Positions 26,577 to 35,711 of a stretch of DNA of 64,000 bases are shown here, piece after piece. The notes under the pieces are model-generated. The model saw only the letters and a program-made list of their open reading frames with translations. It had not been told where the DNA came from and did not search any database. The position numbers were made by a program, and so were the translations under genes. The stretch's first letter is position 1. The number at the start of each line of letters is the position of its first letter. Origin of the DNA: JAGORM01 sp964406795 (GTDB lineage: Bacteria; Patescibacteriota; Microgenomatia; Levybacterales; GWA1-39-11); assembly GCA_964406795.1 (NCBI GenBank), contig CAYOTA010000001.1, positions 62,001 to 126,000 of the forward strand, in the 5' to 3' direction.

Positions 26577-28976
26577 TTACTCTGCTGGGGTTGGAGTTAA
26601 AGAAGTAATATTATGCTTGGATTTGTGCTCTCCTTTTACCTCAATAAATCCGGGAATAGGGGCAGTGAGTGCTTCTTTTAAGACTTCATCCATGTGAGAT
26701 ACAAACACAAACCTCAAATCTTTCATTACTTCTGGTGGTACATCTTCCAAGTCCTTCCTATTCTCCTTTGGAAGAATAATCTTGCGAAGACCTGCCCTAT
26801 GTGCTGCAATTACTTTTTCCTTAACACCACCAATTTCTAAAATTCTTCCTCTGAGTGTAACCTCCCCTGTCATACCTACCATATGGTTTACGGAAATTTT
26901 GGTAAGTGCTGATACAAGTGCGGTTGTAATTGCGCCTCCTGCTGATGGGCCGTCTTTTGGGATTCCACCTTCAGGGACATGAATATGAACATCAATTTTA
27001 TGGAAAAAGTTTTCTCGAAGGCCCAACTTATCTGCCCGTGACCTAACATACGACATGGCAGCCTGCATAGACTCTTTCATCACGTCTCCTAATTGTCCAG
27101 TTAATATAAGTGCGCCTTTTCCAGGCATAAGTGCAACTTCAATAAACAAAATATCTCCCCCAACTTGTGTCCATGCAAGTCCAGTACTCATACCTACTTC
27201 GTCCTGCTTTTCGGCAATCGTGTCAGAAAATCGTTCCGGTCCTAAGAATTTTACAGCCAATGGAACATCTACTTTAGTTACTTCTTTTTTTCCTTCCGCC
27301 ACAGTCTTTGCAACTTTTCTTAAAATAGAAGAAAGCTCACGCTCAAGGCTTCTTACTCCCGCCTCTCGAGTATAGCGTCTGATTACGTGTTTAATTGCCT
27401 CGTCTGAAAGTTCTATATGTGAATGCTTAAGACCATGCGATTCCATAAGTTTTTTAACCAAAAATTCTTTTGAAATTTTAAATTTTTCATGCTCCGTGTA
27501 CCCTGAGAAAGTAATAATCTCAAGTCTGTCACGTAATGCTGCTGGAATTGTATCAAGCACATTTGCCGTAGTTATAAACATTACGTCAGACAAATCAAAA
27601 GGAACATCTAGATAATGATCTGAGAATGCATTATTTTGTTCAGGATCAAGTGCCTCAAGAAGGGCCGCGGACGGATCTCCCCTGTAGTCAGCGCCTAACT
27701 TATCAATTTCATCAAGCATAAATACCGGATTTTTTGTACCTGCATCTTTAATCCCTTGGATAATACGTCCTGGAAGCGCTCCCACATATGTTCTTCTGTG
27801 ACCTCTTATTTCAGCTTCATCCCTAATTCCACCAAGTGACACTTTCACGAATTTTCGGCCTAATGCTTTTGCAATTGACTTTCCTATAGAAGTTTTCCCA
27901 ACACCCGGAGGCCCAGAGAAACAAAGAATAGGACCCTTCATCTTTCCTGACAATTTGTGTACAGCCAAGTATTCTACTACACGCTCTTTAGCTTTTTTAA
28001 GTCCATAATGTTCTTCTTCCAAAATTCTTTCAGCCTCCTTTAAATCAAGCGTAGTCTTACTTTTTTTATTCCATGGAAGCACAACCAAAGCTTCCAGATA
28101 GTTTCTGATATATGCTGCTTCAGGATTATACGGAGTTGTTTGCTGAAGTTTTTTGAGCTCTTTGCGAGCCTTTTCTTCAACCTCTTTTGGCATACCTGCA
28201 GTTTTAATTTTTTCAGACAGTTCTTTATATTCGCCGCCTTCATCCGTGTCATCCAATTCTTTTTGAATAGTCTTAAGTCGTTCACGTAAAATTGCCTCTT
28301 TAGCACTTTTTTCAAAGTTTTCCTGAGTTTTGTTGGATATCTTTTTCTCAAGTTCTAAAACTTTTACTTCACGGGCCAAAAATTCTGAAACTTTTTCAAG
28401 TCTCTTTTTAACATCTAAAGTCTCTAAGATTTCTTGTCTTTCAGAACCTTTAATGTCCAAAGTGGATGCAATTTGATCAGCTAATTCTGAGGCGGTAATT
28501 TGAGACATGATATTCATGAAAACTAAAAAGTCTGCCTGCTTTCCGAGTCCTAAAGCTTTTTTAAACTCTGCAATAAGATGGTTAGAAAGCGCTTTTACCT
28601 CTGCTATTTCTGTTGGGTTTTCTTCCAATTCTTCAATTTTTGCTAAAAAGTAATTTCCATGGTCTTCGTAAGACAAAATACGTGCACGTGATAGACCTCT
28701 TACTAAAGCATTTAATTCACCGTCAGTTCTGATCATTCTTTCAATATGGGAAACAGTTCCCATGGTATATAAATCCTCAGGCTGAGGGTCATTTTGGCGT
28801 GGATTTTTTTGAAGCGCAAAACAGACAATTCTTTCTCCGGCAAAGGCGGATTCCAAGGCTGCCAGACTCTTGGGTCTACCAAAAGTTAGAATACTTTCTG
28901 TATGAGGGAAAACAATTCCGTCTCTAATGGGGATAACGGGTATCAATTTTTCTTTTGTAGCTATGATCTCTGTCAT
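26577..28976 (-). CDS. lon: Lon ATP-dependent protease
   Basis: This is a complete LonA of 799 residues. It has an N-terminal substrate-binding LON domain (IPVIPIRDGIVFPH), a helical region, an AAA+ module with GPPGVGKTSIGKS and a DEIDKLG Walker B, and a C-terminal protease domain with the catalytic Ser in DGPSAGGA and its partner Lys about 43 residues later. It degrades damaged and regulatory proteins in the cytoplasm. It stands alone, convergent with the DipZ gene across 92 bp that hold only a small ATGGC/GCCAT stem. The C-terminus extends about 20 residues past the usual end. Confidence 0.97.
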   Translation of the reverse strand: MTEIIATKEKLIPVIPIRDGIVFPHTESILTFGRPKSLAALESAFAGERIVCFALQKNPRQNDPQPEDLYTMGTVSHIERMIRTDGELNALVRGLSRARILSYEDHGNYFLAKIEELEENPTEIAEVKALSNHLIAEFKKALGLGKQADFLVFMNIMSQITASELADQIASTLDIKGSERQEILETLDVKKRLEKVSEFLAREVKVLELEKKISNKTQENFEKSAKEAILRERLKTIQKELDDTDEGGEYKELSEKIKTAGMPKEVEEKARKELKKLQQTTPYNPEAAYIRNYLEALVVLPWNKKSKTTLDLKEAERILEEEHYGLKKAKERVVEYLAVHKLSGKMKGPILCFSGPPGVGKTSIGKSIAKALGRKFVKVSLGGIRDEAEIRGHRRTYVGALPGRIIQGIKDAGTKNPVFMLDEIDKLGADYRGDPSAALLEALDPEQNNAFSDHYLDVPFDLSDVMFITTANVLDTIPAALRDRLEIITFSGYTEHEKFKISKEFLVKKLMESHGLKHSHIELSDEAIKHVIRRYTREAGVRSLERELSSILRKVAKTVAEGKKEVTKVDVPLAVKFLGPERFSDTIAEKQDEVGMSTGLAWTQVGGDILFIEVALMPGKGALILTGQLGDVMKESMQAAMSYVRSRADKLGLRENFFHKIDVHIHVPEGGIPKDGPSAGGAITTALVSALTKISVNHMVGMTGEVTLRGRILEIGGVKEKVIAAHRAGLRKIILPKENRKDLEDVPPEVMKDLRFVFVSHMDEVLKEALTAPIPGFIEVKGEHKSKHNITSLTPTPAE

Positions 28977-29030
28977 GAATTGTTAGCAGTTTATCAATTC
29001 TATTGCTAATTGTCAACCCCCCCGGAAATA

Positions 29031-29876
29031 CTAATATCCTAATTCTGAGATCAGTTTTCCACTGTTATCAAACAAATAAGCACGGTCAGAACTATTATTC
29101 CAAATGAAATTTTGTGGTTCAGGGCACTTCCAGTAATAACTCGTGCGGGAATTATTACCACATCCGGAGTGAAGTCTCAAGGTACCTTTTGCTGATATGC
29201 TTGCTACATTAAACTCAAACGAGTTACTCGCACTAGCATCTTTTATAAGGTAGCCGGAGATGTCCTGGGAAGTCACGCATGTATTAATAAATTCTATCCA
29301 TTCCTCATTCTTTGTCTTTCCTTCTTTATTAATTTTAGAAATTTGTACGCATGAAGATGCAGTAGGATTACACAGTCCGTCCCACATACCCTTACATTCA
29401 TTCTTTGCTCTGTCCAGAGACGCAACAAGAGTATCTGCATATAGCACATTTGGGGGGACTGTATCTACCATAGCATACCCACTTTCAATCATATTTTGGT
29501 TAATAAACTGATCACCTATAAATAGATATCCAAGAGTACGCCCATACATGTCTTTCTGTGATACATCCAGCTCAAGCCTTACCTCTTTTTCTAAAATAAG
29601 CATTTCTAATGTGTCTTTCGCATCTTTAAAATATGGTTGACCTTTTTCCGGAGTATTAATCCCAATGAGCCTAATTTTTTCACCGTTTGACAACTCCACA
29701 GTGTCTCCATCCACAACTTTTAGCACCTTTAGCGTATCTGCAGAAGCAGTACTTTCTGTTTGAACGCCTTGTACTTTTTTATATTCTGGAGCATATGGGG
29801 AATTGTTGAATACAAGACTCACAAGCATAACTATGGATAAAGCCAAAAGTGTGTAGATAGTACTCTTTGATCGCAT
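29031..29876 (-). CDS. Secreted thermonuclease-like protein with lamin-tail domain
   Basis: After an N-terminal signal anchor (LLALSIVMLVSLVF) comes a staphylococcal-nuclease fold (about 48-165): VVDGDTVELSNGEKIRLIGINTP, whose Asp, Arg and Glu match the calcium and catalytic residues, and DMYGRTLGYLF with the second Arg. A lamin-tail (LTD) domain follows (about 185-281) with KNEEWIEFIN and SGYLIKD. It likely degrades extracellular DNA and so supplies nucleotides to a cell that probably lacks full synthesis pathways (inference from the lineage). It is 54 bp downstream of lon on the same strand. Confidence 0.85.
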   Translation of the reverse strand: MRSKSTIYTLLALSIVMLVSLVFNNSPYAPEYKKVQGVQTESTASADTLKVLKVVDGDTVELSNGEKIRLIGINTPEKGQPYFKDAKDTLEMLILEKEVRLELDVSQKDMYGRTLGYLFIGDQFINQNMIESGYAMVDTVPPNVLYADTLVASLDRAKNECKGMWDGLCNPTASSCVQISKINKEGKTKNEEWIEFINTCVTSQDISGYLIKDASASNSFEFNVASISAKGTLRLHSGCGNNSRTSYYWKCPEPQNFIWNNSSDRAYLFDNSGKLISELGY

Positions 29877-29901
29877 CTTACCAATATACTATATTTTGTA
29901 T

Positions 29902-29931
29902 TTGCATTTCCATAAAAAACCTATGTACTAT
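29902..29931 (+). promoter_or_regulatory. Promoter of a near-leaderless transcript
   Basis: TTGCAT (29902-29907), 18 bp, TACTAT (29926-29931); the ATG follows at 29940, so the leader would be only a few bases long. No Shine-Dalgarno sequence is seen. Confidence 0.5.
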
Positions 29932-29939
29932 TATAGTAG

Positions 29940-30740
29940 ATGAGAAAGCCTATCCTTATCATATTGTTTGTTGTGCTTGCAGGATTTGTATTATTCGGAG
30001 TGGCGCAAGAAAAAGTATCAAATCCTGAAGAAAGCGCAGTGTTTAAGATGGCAGAATCAAGGCTTTCATCTGCCACATGGACAAAACCAGTTGACACAAC
30101 TGAACAGTCTCCAATTGGCACATTTCCCGGAAAAATCATGACCGGGACTCTTACAACCAGCAATGCAATACTGACCCATTTCGAAAATGTAAAGGAACTT
30201 TCAAGAATGGGATTTAAGGCTGATCAAAACCTTTCGGCAGATGGTCCAGGCTCTTCTCAGTGGGGATACAGCAAGGAATCAAATGGGGAAACTCAGATCA
30301 TAATGTACTCATACAAAACATCTCCCACTTCTACTAACCCTGATGAACCCCTTCAATTTGACTGCCCATGTAACACATCTGTTTCTGTATTTTTAAGCGA
30401 TTTACATAAAATTGAAGCAAACAATTCAGCCTCACTTGCAAATCCTGCATCCGTTAATTGTAAAACTGTAGGCGGCATAACCATTATTAAAGACGGGCCG
30501 AATGGACAATATGGATTATGTGAGTTTGAGGACGATATGGCATGCGAAGAATGGGCGCTTTATAGAGGGGAGTGCCCGGTGGGCGGAGTTAAAACAACCG
30601 GTTATGACAATATACAGCAAATGTACTGCGCATGGGTAGGTGGAGAAACGTTAGCTGTTGCAAATCCTAATTGTAAACTCCCAGATGGAACCGTGTGCAC
30701 CGTTGAGGCAGTCTATAACGGAACGTGTGAAGTTAACTAA
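29940..30740 (+). CDS. Membrane-anchored DUF333 (hemolysin-like) protein
   Basis: One N-terminal hydrophobic helix is followed by a unique region and two DUF333 units. The first (about residues 170-218) is ANPASVNCKTVGG, then GQYGLCEFEDDMACEEWALY and RGEC. The second (about 230-265) is a shortened YCAWVGGETLAV with CKLPDGTVC and NGTC. DUF333 units are Cys-rich modules in periplasmic or secreted proteins, sometimes labelled hemolysin without proof. The Cys residues probably form disulfides, which fits the DipZ system nearby. Confidence 0.75.
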   Translation: MRKPILIILFVVLAGFVLFGVAQEKVSNPEESAVFKMAESRLSSATWTKPVDTTEQSPIGTFPGKIMTGTLTTSNAILTHFENVKELSRMGFKADQNLSADGPGSSQWGYSKESNGETQIIMYSYKTSPTSTNPDEPLQFDCPCNTSVSVFLSDLHKIEANNSASLANPASVNCKTVGGITIIKDGPNGQYGLCEFEDDMACEEWALYRGECPVGGVKTTGYDNIQQMYCAWVGGETLAVANPNCKLPDGTVCTVEAVYNGTCEVN

Positions 30741-30836
30741 GAACTACTAACCTATAACTACTCGCTAATAACTTTTTAATTCTCAAGCTTATTGTTACTA
30801 TTTTGTTATTTGAAATTAGATGTTAGAAGTTAGTTG

Positions 30837-32687
30837 TTAACTTGCGCCGCCTCCTCCACCTCCGCCACCTCCGCCACCTCCACCTGAGAAACCTCCACCA
30901 GAACCAGAAGAAAATGATGAATTAAATGAAGAACTCATGCCTGAAAAGCTTTGCGTAAGTGATGTACCAAAATCCAATCCTACACCAGACACAGAACTTG
31001 AAACACCACCGTGTGATGCGCTCATATAATACCAACCGGGAGTTGTAACTTTTTCCGAGGACAAAATAAGCGGCAAATATTTTGCAACTTTATGTGCAAC
31101 TCCTAAAGCTGTGCCATACACTAACATCTCCTCCCAGATAGTTACTGCCTGTGGCACTTCATTTTTAAATTTAGAAAAGTCGTTTAGAAAACGCTTAAAA
31201 GAAATCCATTCAAATGCTTCTTTCTCAACTGGCTTTGACCAATTAAGATACGCGCGGCTCACAAAAGCTAACACAAAAATCCCAAAAAACACAGAAAACA
31301 TAATAATAAAATAAAATGTTTCTAAAAAGATATTGAGTGAAAGCGCTAGTATAGACGAGAAAATAAGAATAAATATACTATTACATACTATAAATCTCGT
31401 TCTCCAAGAATTACCAGAATCCTCCAAAAATTTCCTCTTTTTAACTTCATCTTCAATACTATTCTTAAATGATAAGAAAAATTTACGAGTATGTGTTGGG
31501 TACGTTTTCATTTCGGCAAGTAACACATCCATGGAAATACTTTTTCGGGATCCTTTTGAGAAAATAAACTCCAGAACAGTTTTTTCAAAAGACAATAATG
31601 GTTTTTTAGAACTGTATGGCTTGTTATCTGCATGGAGTACATATTTATATTTTTTCCCAGCCCCTAATCCTAAGAAACCCTTGCTTATTTTCTCGATTGC
31701 TTCAATTTTTATATACTTCTTACGCGCTAAGTCTAAAACTGTCGCTGTAAATGCATTTGGAGTAATTGACGTTTTTTGTGTTACAAGCGCTTCAACTAAC
31801 GCTGGGGGCAATTTACTGGGAGGATTGTGAACATATTTTGGAACATCAGAGCGTCTTTCACGTCCATATTTATACCAAATCACATACCAGTAAATAATCC
31901 ATCCCGCAAGAATAACGCCACCCATAATAAGAGCTCCAAGTCTTAATCTACCCTGCGAAACAGTTTTATCCTGAAACGCTTTTTCTTCTTTCTTTACATT
32001 TTCTAAATGAGGTTTATTATTTATAGGACCAGCAGAAATTATGGACGCCGGAAACAGCATTCGAATTTCAACAAACGTTTTTGGTGCTACGTCAGATACC
32101 ACAAATTCCGCAGTTTTTCCGTTTAATATTTTTGAAGATCCGTTTAGAGGCCCGTGACCCCAAATGTATATATCTGAAACTGAAACCACTTGAGGAAGTG
32201 TCACGAGTATTCGGGCTGAATCAGTCTTTGAGCCCCACGCATCCCCTATAACTTTCCAGTACAATTCTGCAACATCTGAATATCGCGTTATGGCATTGGT
32301 CAGAGTATATGTAAGTATAAACTTTTTATCTTCATAAGCAGACGCGTGATACGCCTCAATGTGATATGAATTCCCCTGGCGCCTTACCCAGTACTTTTGA
32401 GCAGGTCGAGATGTGTCTTCATAGGGAATAAGTTCATAAGACACAGCCTCTTCTGATATGGATATAGTTTCAATTTGTTGATTAGGCTTAACTGGAATAT
32501 CCCAGTAAATTTGTGTAAACGCCCCATCAAATGAAAATGTCCGCTCCTCAGTAACAAGAATACTTGAATCTTTGTTTACTTGTATGTCTACATTTACTGA
32601 TGGGAAGTAAAACGATTTAGCATTGACAGCAGAGGGCATGATAAAAAGGACGCATAAAAATACGAAGAGAGTTTTCAAAACGTTCAT
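30837..32687 (-). CDS. DUF2207 membrane protein with poly-Gly tail
   Basis: A signal peptide (to about residue 23) leads into an external beta domain typical of DUF2207 (VNKDSSILVTEERTFSFDGA, YWDIPV). A membrane helix near 250-270, a cytoplasmic region, two close helices near 430-475, and a C-terminal tail of Ser and then more than ten consecutive Gly complete it. Proteins of this kind are common in small-genome bacteria and function is unknown. Its end is convergent with the DUF333 gene. The 96 bp between them contain an imperfect inverted repeat. Confidence 0.8.
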   Translation of the reverse strand: MNVLKTLFVFLCVLFIMPSAVNAKSFYFPSVNVDIQVNKDSSILVTEERTFSFDGAFTQIYWDIPVKPNQQIETISISEEAVSYELIPYEDTSRPAQKYWVRRQGNSYHIEAYHASAYEDKKFILTYTLTNAITRYSDVAELYWKVIGDAWGSKTDSARILVTLPQVVSVSDIYIWGHGPLNGSSKILNGKTAEFVVSDVAPKTFVEIRMLFPASIISAGPINNKPHLENVKKEEKAFQDKTVSQGRLRLGALIMGGVILAGWIIYWYVIWYKYGRERRSDVPKYVHNPPSKLPPALVEALVTQKTSITPNAFTATVLDLARKKYIKIEAIEKISKGFLGLGAGKKYKYVLHADNKPYSSKKPLLSFEKTVLEFIFSKGSRKSISMDVLLAEMKTYPTHTRKFFLSFKNSIEDEVKKRKFLEDSGNSWRTRFIVCNSIFILIFSSILALSLNIFLETFYFIIMFSVFFGIFVLAFVSRAYLNWSKPVEKEAFEWISFKRFLNDFSKFKNEVPQAVTIWEEMLVYGTALGVAHKVAKYLPLILSSEKVTTPGWYYMSASHGGVSSSVSGVGLDFGTSLTQSFSGMSSSFNSSFSSGSGGGFSGGGGGGGGGGGGGAS

Positions 32688-32706
32688 ACAGCTATTATAC
32701 TACTAC

Positions 32707-32715
32707 TGGTATAAT
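32707..32715 (+). promoter_or_regulatory. Extended -10 promoter of the DUF1697 gene
   Basis: TGGTATAAT (TGnTATAAT) ends 6 bp before the ATG at 32722, so the transcript should be leaderless. No -35 is recognisable, as usual with extended -10 elements. Confidence 0.55.
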
Positions 32716-32721
32716 TAACAC

Positions 32722-33258
32722 ATGATATATGTAGCGCTTTTACGGGGAATCAATGTAGGAGGTAACAATAAAGTTGAGATGAAAAGACTTAAAAAAGTCT
32801 TTGAATCTTTAAAATTTTTTAATGTTAAAACGTATATTAATTCAGGTAATGTTATTTTTACAACTTCCGAAAAACACGCGAATCTTTCTTTAAAAATTGA
32901 AAATGCAATTGACATAGAATTCAAATTTCATGTTCATGTAATCCTCAAAAGCTTACCTGAAATTAAGAATATAGAAAGTGTTATTCCTAAAACTTGGACT
33001 AATATAGGAAACTCAAAAACGGATGTTTTATTTCTCTGGGATGAAATAAATAAAAAAGAAATATTAAATGATCTAAAAATTAAACCAGAAATTGATCATG
33101 TAAAGTACGTAAATGGAGCAATAATATGGAATGTAGAGCGGAAAAATATCACAAGAAGCGAGCTGCTTAAAATAGTTGGGACAGAGTTTTACAAAAAAGT
33201 TACGATAAGAAATGTAAATACTCTCCGGAAATTATTTGCCTTAATGAATGATTCCTAA
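32722..33258 (+). CDS. DUF1697 family protein
   Basis: A compact 178-residue protein with the family start YVALLRGINVGGNNKVEMKR, the YINSGNVIF strand and the final TIRNVNTLRKLFAL. It is soluble and cytoplasmic. The family is widespread and has no proven reaction. It is convergent with the DEAD-box helicase gene, the stops 6 bp apart. Confidence 0.88.
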   Translation: MIYVALLRGINVGGNNKVEMKRLKKVFESLKFFNVKTYINSGNVIFTTSEKHANLSLKIENAIDIEFKFHVHVILKSLPEIKNIESVIPKTWTNIGNSKTDVLFLWDEINKKEILNDLKIKPEIDHVKYVNGAIIWNVERKNITRSELLKIVGTEFYKKVTIRNVNTLRKLFALMNDS

Positions 33259-33264
33259 ACGTAG

Positions 33265-34458
33265 CTAATCCACGAAAGTAAGTGCGGTACCTGTTTTGCC
33301 GGCTCTTCCTGTGCGTCCAATTCTATGGACATAGTCATCATAGGTAGCAGGTTTATCAAAATTAATTACATGTGTTACGTCAGGTATATCCAGTCCACGG
33401 GATGCAACATCTGTTGCTAAAAGAATTTTGGCTTCATTGTTTTTAAACTGTGTAAGCGCTCTTTGTCTTTGTCCTTGTGTCTTATTTCCATGTATAACCA
33501 CTGCTTTAAACCCCCTGGAAACTAATTCATTTCCAAGCTTTTGGACACCCCATTTGGTCCTTCCAAAAATTAGTACTTTTTCCATCTCTACTAAATTTAG
33601 TAAATCATGAAGCTTTTCTATCTTATCCTGCTTATCTTTTGCCTTTATAACATTTTGTTCAATATTTTCAGATGTATCCTGCGTTTTTACAGAAACAGTA
33701 ACTGGGTTTTGAACAAATGCTTTTAAAATACTTTCTACTTTTCCTGAAACGGTTGCGGAAAAGAAAAGTGATTGACGTTGACGTGGGAGACATGAAATAA
33801 AATATTCAATATCATTTATAAATCCTATATCAACCATCCTGTCAGCTTCATCCAGCACAACAGTTTGGAATTCTGAAAGTCGTAACCCACTTCCTCTTGA
33901 TAAGTCCTTAATCCTCCCAGGCGTACCTATAAGAAAGTGAAATCCACGCTTTATTTCTTGTTTTTGTCTGTGCATACTTGCTCCACCTACAACTAGAACT
34001 GCATATATAGACATGCTTACCGTAAAGTCGCGAAGCTCTTGGTAGATTTGTACGGCTAACTCACGTGTTGGAGCTACAATTAAAACTTTTTGGTTTTTGT
34101 CTTTCTCTACTTTTTGAATTAATGGAAGTAAAAAGGCCGCGGTTTTTCCTGTACCGGTATTAGCTATCCCTATTAAATCTCGCCCTTGAAGAATTGGCTC
34201 AATTGCCCCATCCTGAATAGGTGTTGGAGTTGTGTAGCCTTTATTTGCAACATTTCTCTGAATCGCAGGTGATAAATCAAAGTCAGAAAATTTGTGAATT
34301 GGTGTAAATGCTTCAGTTGCTTGAGTTACTTTTGCCTCTTTAACAAATTTATCTTGATTAATATTCTCACCAAAAGCAGGTCCGGGCTTTACCTGTGGCC
34401 TTCTAAAATTATTGTGGCTTCCATTTTGAGAACGTCTTCTAACGTTTATTCTACCCAT
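33265..34458 (-). CDS. DEAD-box ATP-dependent RNA helicase
   Basis: All DEAD-box motifs are present in order: the Q motif region (FSDFDLSPAIQRNV), ANTGTGKT, PTREL, GTPGR, LDEADRM, SATV, then in the second RecA domain LATDVASRGLDIPDV and HRIGRTGR. The N-terminus carries an Arg-rich extension of about 50 residues, and the protein stops soon after the last motif, so it is a minimal RhlE/CshA-type helicase for ribosome assembly or mRNA turnover. I take the ATG at 34458 rather than a GTG at 34509 because the added residues are hydrophobic and unlike the family. Confidence 0.93.
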   Translation of the reverse strand: MGRINVRRRSQNGSHNNFRRPQVKPGPAFGENINQDKFVKEAKVTQATEAFTPIHKFSDFDLSPAIQRNVANKGYTTPTPIQDGAIEPILQGRDLIGIANTGTGKTAAFLLPLIQKVEKDKNQKVLIVAPTRELAVQIYQELRDFTVSMSIYAVLVVGGASMHRQKQEIKRGFHFLIGTPGRIKDLSRGSGLRLSEFQTVVLDEADRMVDIGFINDIEYFISCLPRQRQSLFFSATVSGKVESILKAFVQNPVTVSVKTQDTSENIEQNVIKAKDKQDKIEKLHDLLNLVEMEKVLIFGRTKWGVQKLGNELVSRGFKAVVIHGNKTQGQRQRALTQFKNNEAKILLATDVASRGLDIPDVTHVINFDKPATYDDYVHRIGRTGRAGKTGTALTFVD

Positions 34459-34623
34459 ATTGGGGACAAACTGAGGATAAAAATACAACCTTATGAGGAA
34501 ATATGACACCTAATCTGTCTAATTGTTAGTATACCACAAAATGTACACGTAATCAATAACTATAGGATTTATGGTTGTAAAGCCTTCATAGATATTTTAG
34601 CCACAATCTAGTAAAATAGATAT

Positions 34624-34680
34624 GCATTACCATTAAACCGCAAATTTTGGATTAAACACTCATCATTTGCGGGGTAATGC
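34624..34680. repeat. Two-part inverted repeat upstream of tRNA-Gln
   Basis: GCATTACC (34624-34631) pairs with GGTAATGC (34673-34680), and CCGCAAAT (34638-34645) pairs with ATTTGCGG (34665-34672), giving 16 perfect pairs with a 6-base bulge on one side. It ends 13 bp before the tRNA. It could be a leader structure, a terminator or an insertion target. No T-run follows. Confidence 0.6.
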
Positions 34681-34693
34681 AATTGAATTACAT

Positions 34694-34767
34694 TGCCATG
34701 TCGTCTAATGGTAGGACACGTCCCTCTGGAGGACGGTATTGGGGTTCAAATCCCTGCATGGCAGCCA
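34694..34767 (+). tRNA. tRNA-Gln (anticodon CUG)
   Basis: The 74-base gene folds as a full cloverleaf. The acceptor stem TGCCATG/CATGGCA is perfect, the anticodon stem CGTCC/GGACG encloses CTCTGGA with anticodon CTG (34726-34728), the T arm has TTCAAAT, and the encoded 3' end is GCCA. It reads CAG codons. Island 2 begins directly at its CCA end, so it is the probable insertion point. Confidence 0.97.
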
Positions 34768-34769
34768 AG

Positions 34770-34935
34770 ACGGGCACCCTATGGTGACCGTGGTCTCTAG
34801 AATAGCCCGAAGGGGCTTGCTAAACGCCCATTTTTAGAGACCCAAAATTCGAACCGCTAAACACCCTCAAAAAGCTGAAGTTTCAGGCTACGGTTCCAGC
34901 CTGTCCGTTGTTCCCGATTAGGATGGATTCGAACG
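34770..34935. other. Conserved structured element B (RNA or attachment structure)
   Basis: It begins two bases after tRNA-Gln and shows the same folds as the element at 61092-61254. Hairpin I: ACGGGCACC with GGTGACCGT (34770-34791). Stem II: GGTCTCTA (34792-34799) with TAGAGACC (34835-34842). Inside lie GGGC/GCCC and a second helix TAGC (34803) with GCTA (34819), giving a pseudoknot. It ends in GGATTCGAAC (34926-34935), a T-loop-like 10-mer shared with the other copy. Stem II differs in sequence but keeps pairing. Confidence 0.6.
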
Positions 34936-34965
34936 GGGCACTGAGGATTCACCACAGTTTCAGAT

Positions 34966-35679
34966 TTAGTTTTCAAAGAGTGGAGTGGTATTCCAATACT
35001 GGATTTCGTTGTTCCCATAGAGGGATATGCGGATACTAGGATACAGATAAGGTCTGCTACTTAGACCATCAGGAAGCTTGTAGGTTTTGTCTTCCCACGT
35101 CCATTCATGAGACTCACCGTTATTTTGTTGGGAATACGAGAATTGGTCTTTAATCTGATCAAAATTTGGTAGTCCACGCTTTAGATAACCCATCGCAATT
35201 ATTTCTGCATCTGCTTTTGAAAGTTTCTGTATATTGCCGGAATCTGAGGAACAGGGAGTACCATTATTTTTATAGCTCTCAATCTCATTTGATTTCAAAC
35301 CTCTAATAATAACTGCTGTTAGTTTATGATTTCTGGCATCAAGATTGTACTCATAGATGGAGCACGTTCCATTAACGAGCTCTTTTTGATCGTATACAGT
35401 CACCTGACGAACCCAACCATCAACTTTATCCATATTCTCTCCGGTACTAACTTTAGTAATTTTACCGACCCTAAAGTACTGTGTTGGCAGATCAGTACCC
35501 ATTGATGAAAGATCCAGGTTCGGTTTATCCATGAACTGTCGGATGACTGAAACGTCATCTGTGGGAGTATTTTGGGTTACATTAGTAATTTGAGTAGGTG
35601 TTTTAATGTCTTTTTTCAGCCAAAGAAAACCTGCAACCAAACCTATTATCAGTAAGACAACGGCTATCTTTATTTTCAT
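34966..35679 (-). CDS. Membrane-anchored unknown protein, 237 aa
   Basis: One N-terminal helix (IAVVLLIIGLVAGFLWL) anchors an extracytoplasmic region of about 210 residues with Asn/Thr-rich linker, a beta-rich middle (CSIYEYNLDARNHKLTAVII) and a region LSKADAEIIAMGYLKRGLP that resembles a PepSY-like helix. I cannot assign a family. The ATG at 35679 is preferred over a TTG at 35697. It follows a serine recombinase by 32 bp on the same strand and fills the space between that gene and the structured element, so it appears to be cargo of that recombinase module. Confidence 0.6.
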   Translation of the reverse strand: MKIKIAVVLLIIGLVAGFLWLKKDIKTPTQITNVTQNTPTDDVSVIRQFMDKPNLDLSSMGTDLPTQYFRVGKITKVSTGENMDKVDGWVRQVTVYDQKELVNGTCSIYEYNLDARNHKLTAVIIRGLKSNEIESYKNNGTPCSSDSGNIQKLSKADAEIIAMGYLKRGLPNFDQIKDQFSYSQQNNGESHEWTWEDKTYKLPDGLSSRPYLYPSIRISLYGNNEIQYWNTTPLFEN

Positions 35680-35711
35680 TACCTTATTATATGCCAAATG
35701 GAGAGATAAGG

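Noticed and set aside
30741..30836. Imperfect inverted repeat between the DUF333 and DUF2207 genes as a terminator or mobile element end
   Set aside because: The pairing is interrupted, there is no T-run and no second copy was seen in the window.
34764..34960. Possible tmRNA, because GGATTCGAACGGGG resembles the tmRNA 5' end
   Set aside because: A tmRNA would have to continue some 300 bases into the coding region of 34966-35679, there is an extra base in the motif, and the second copy at 61245 lacks GACGGG at that place.
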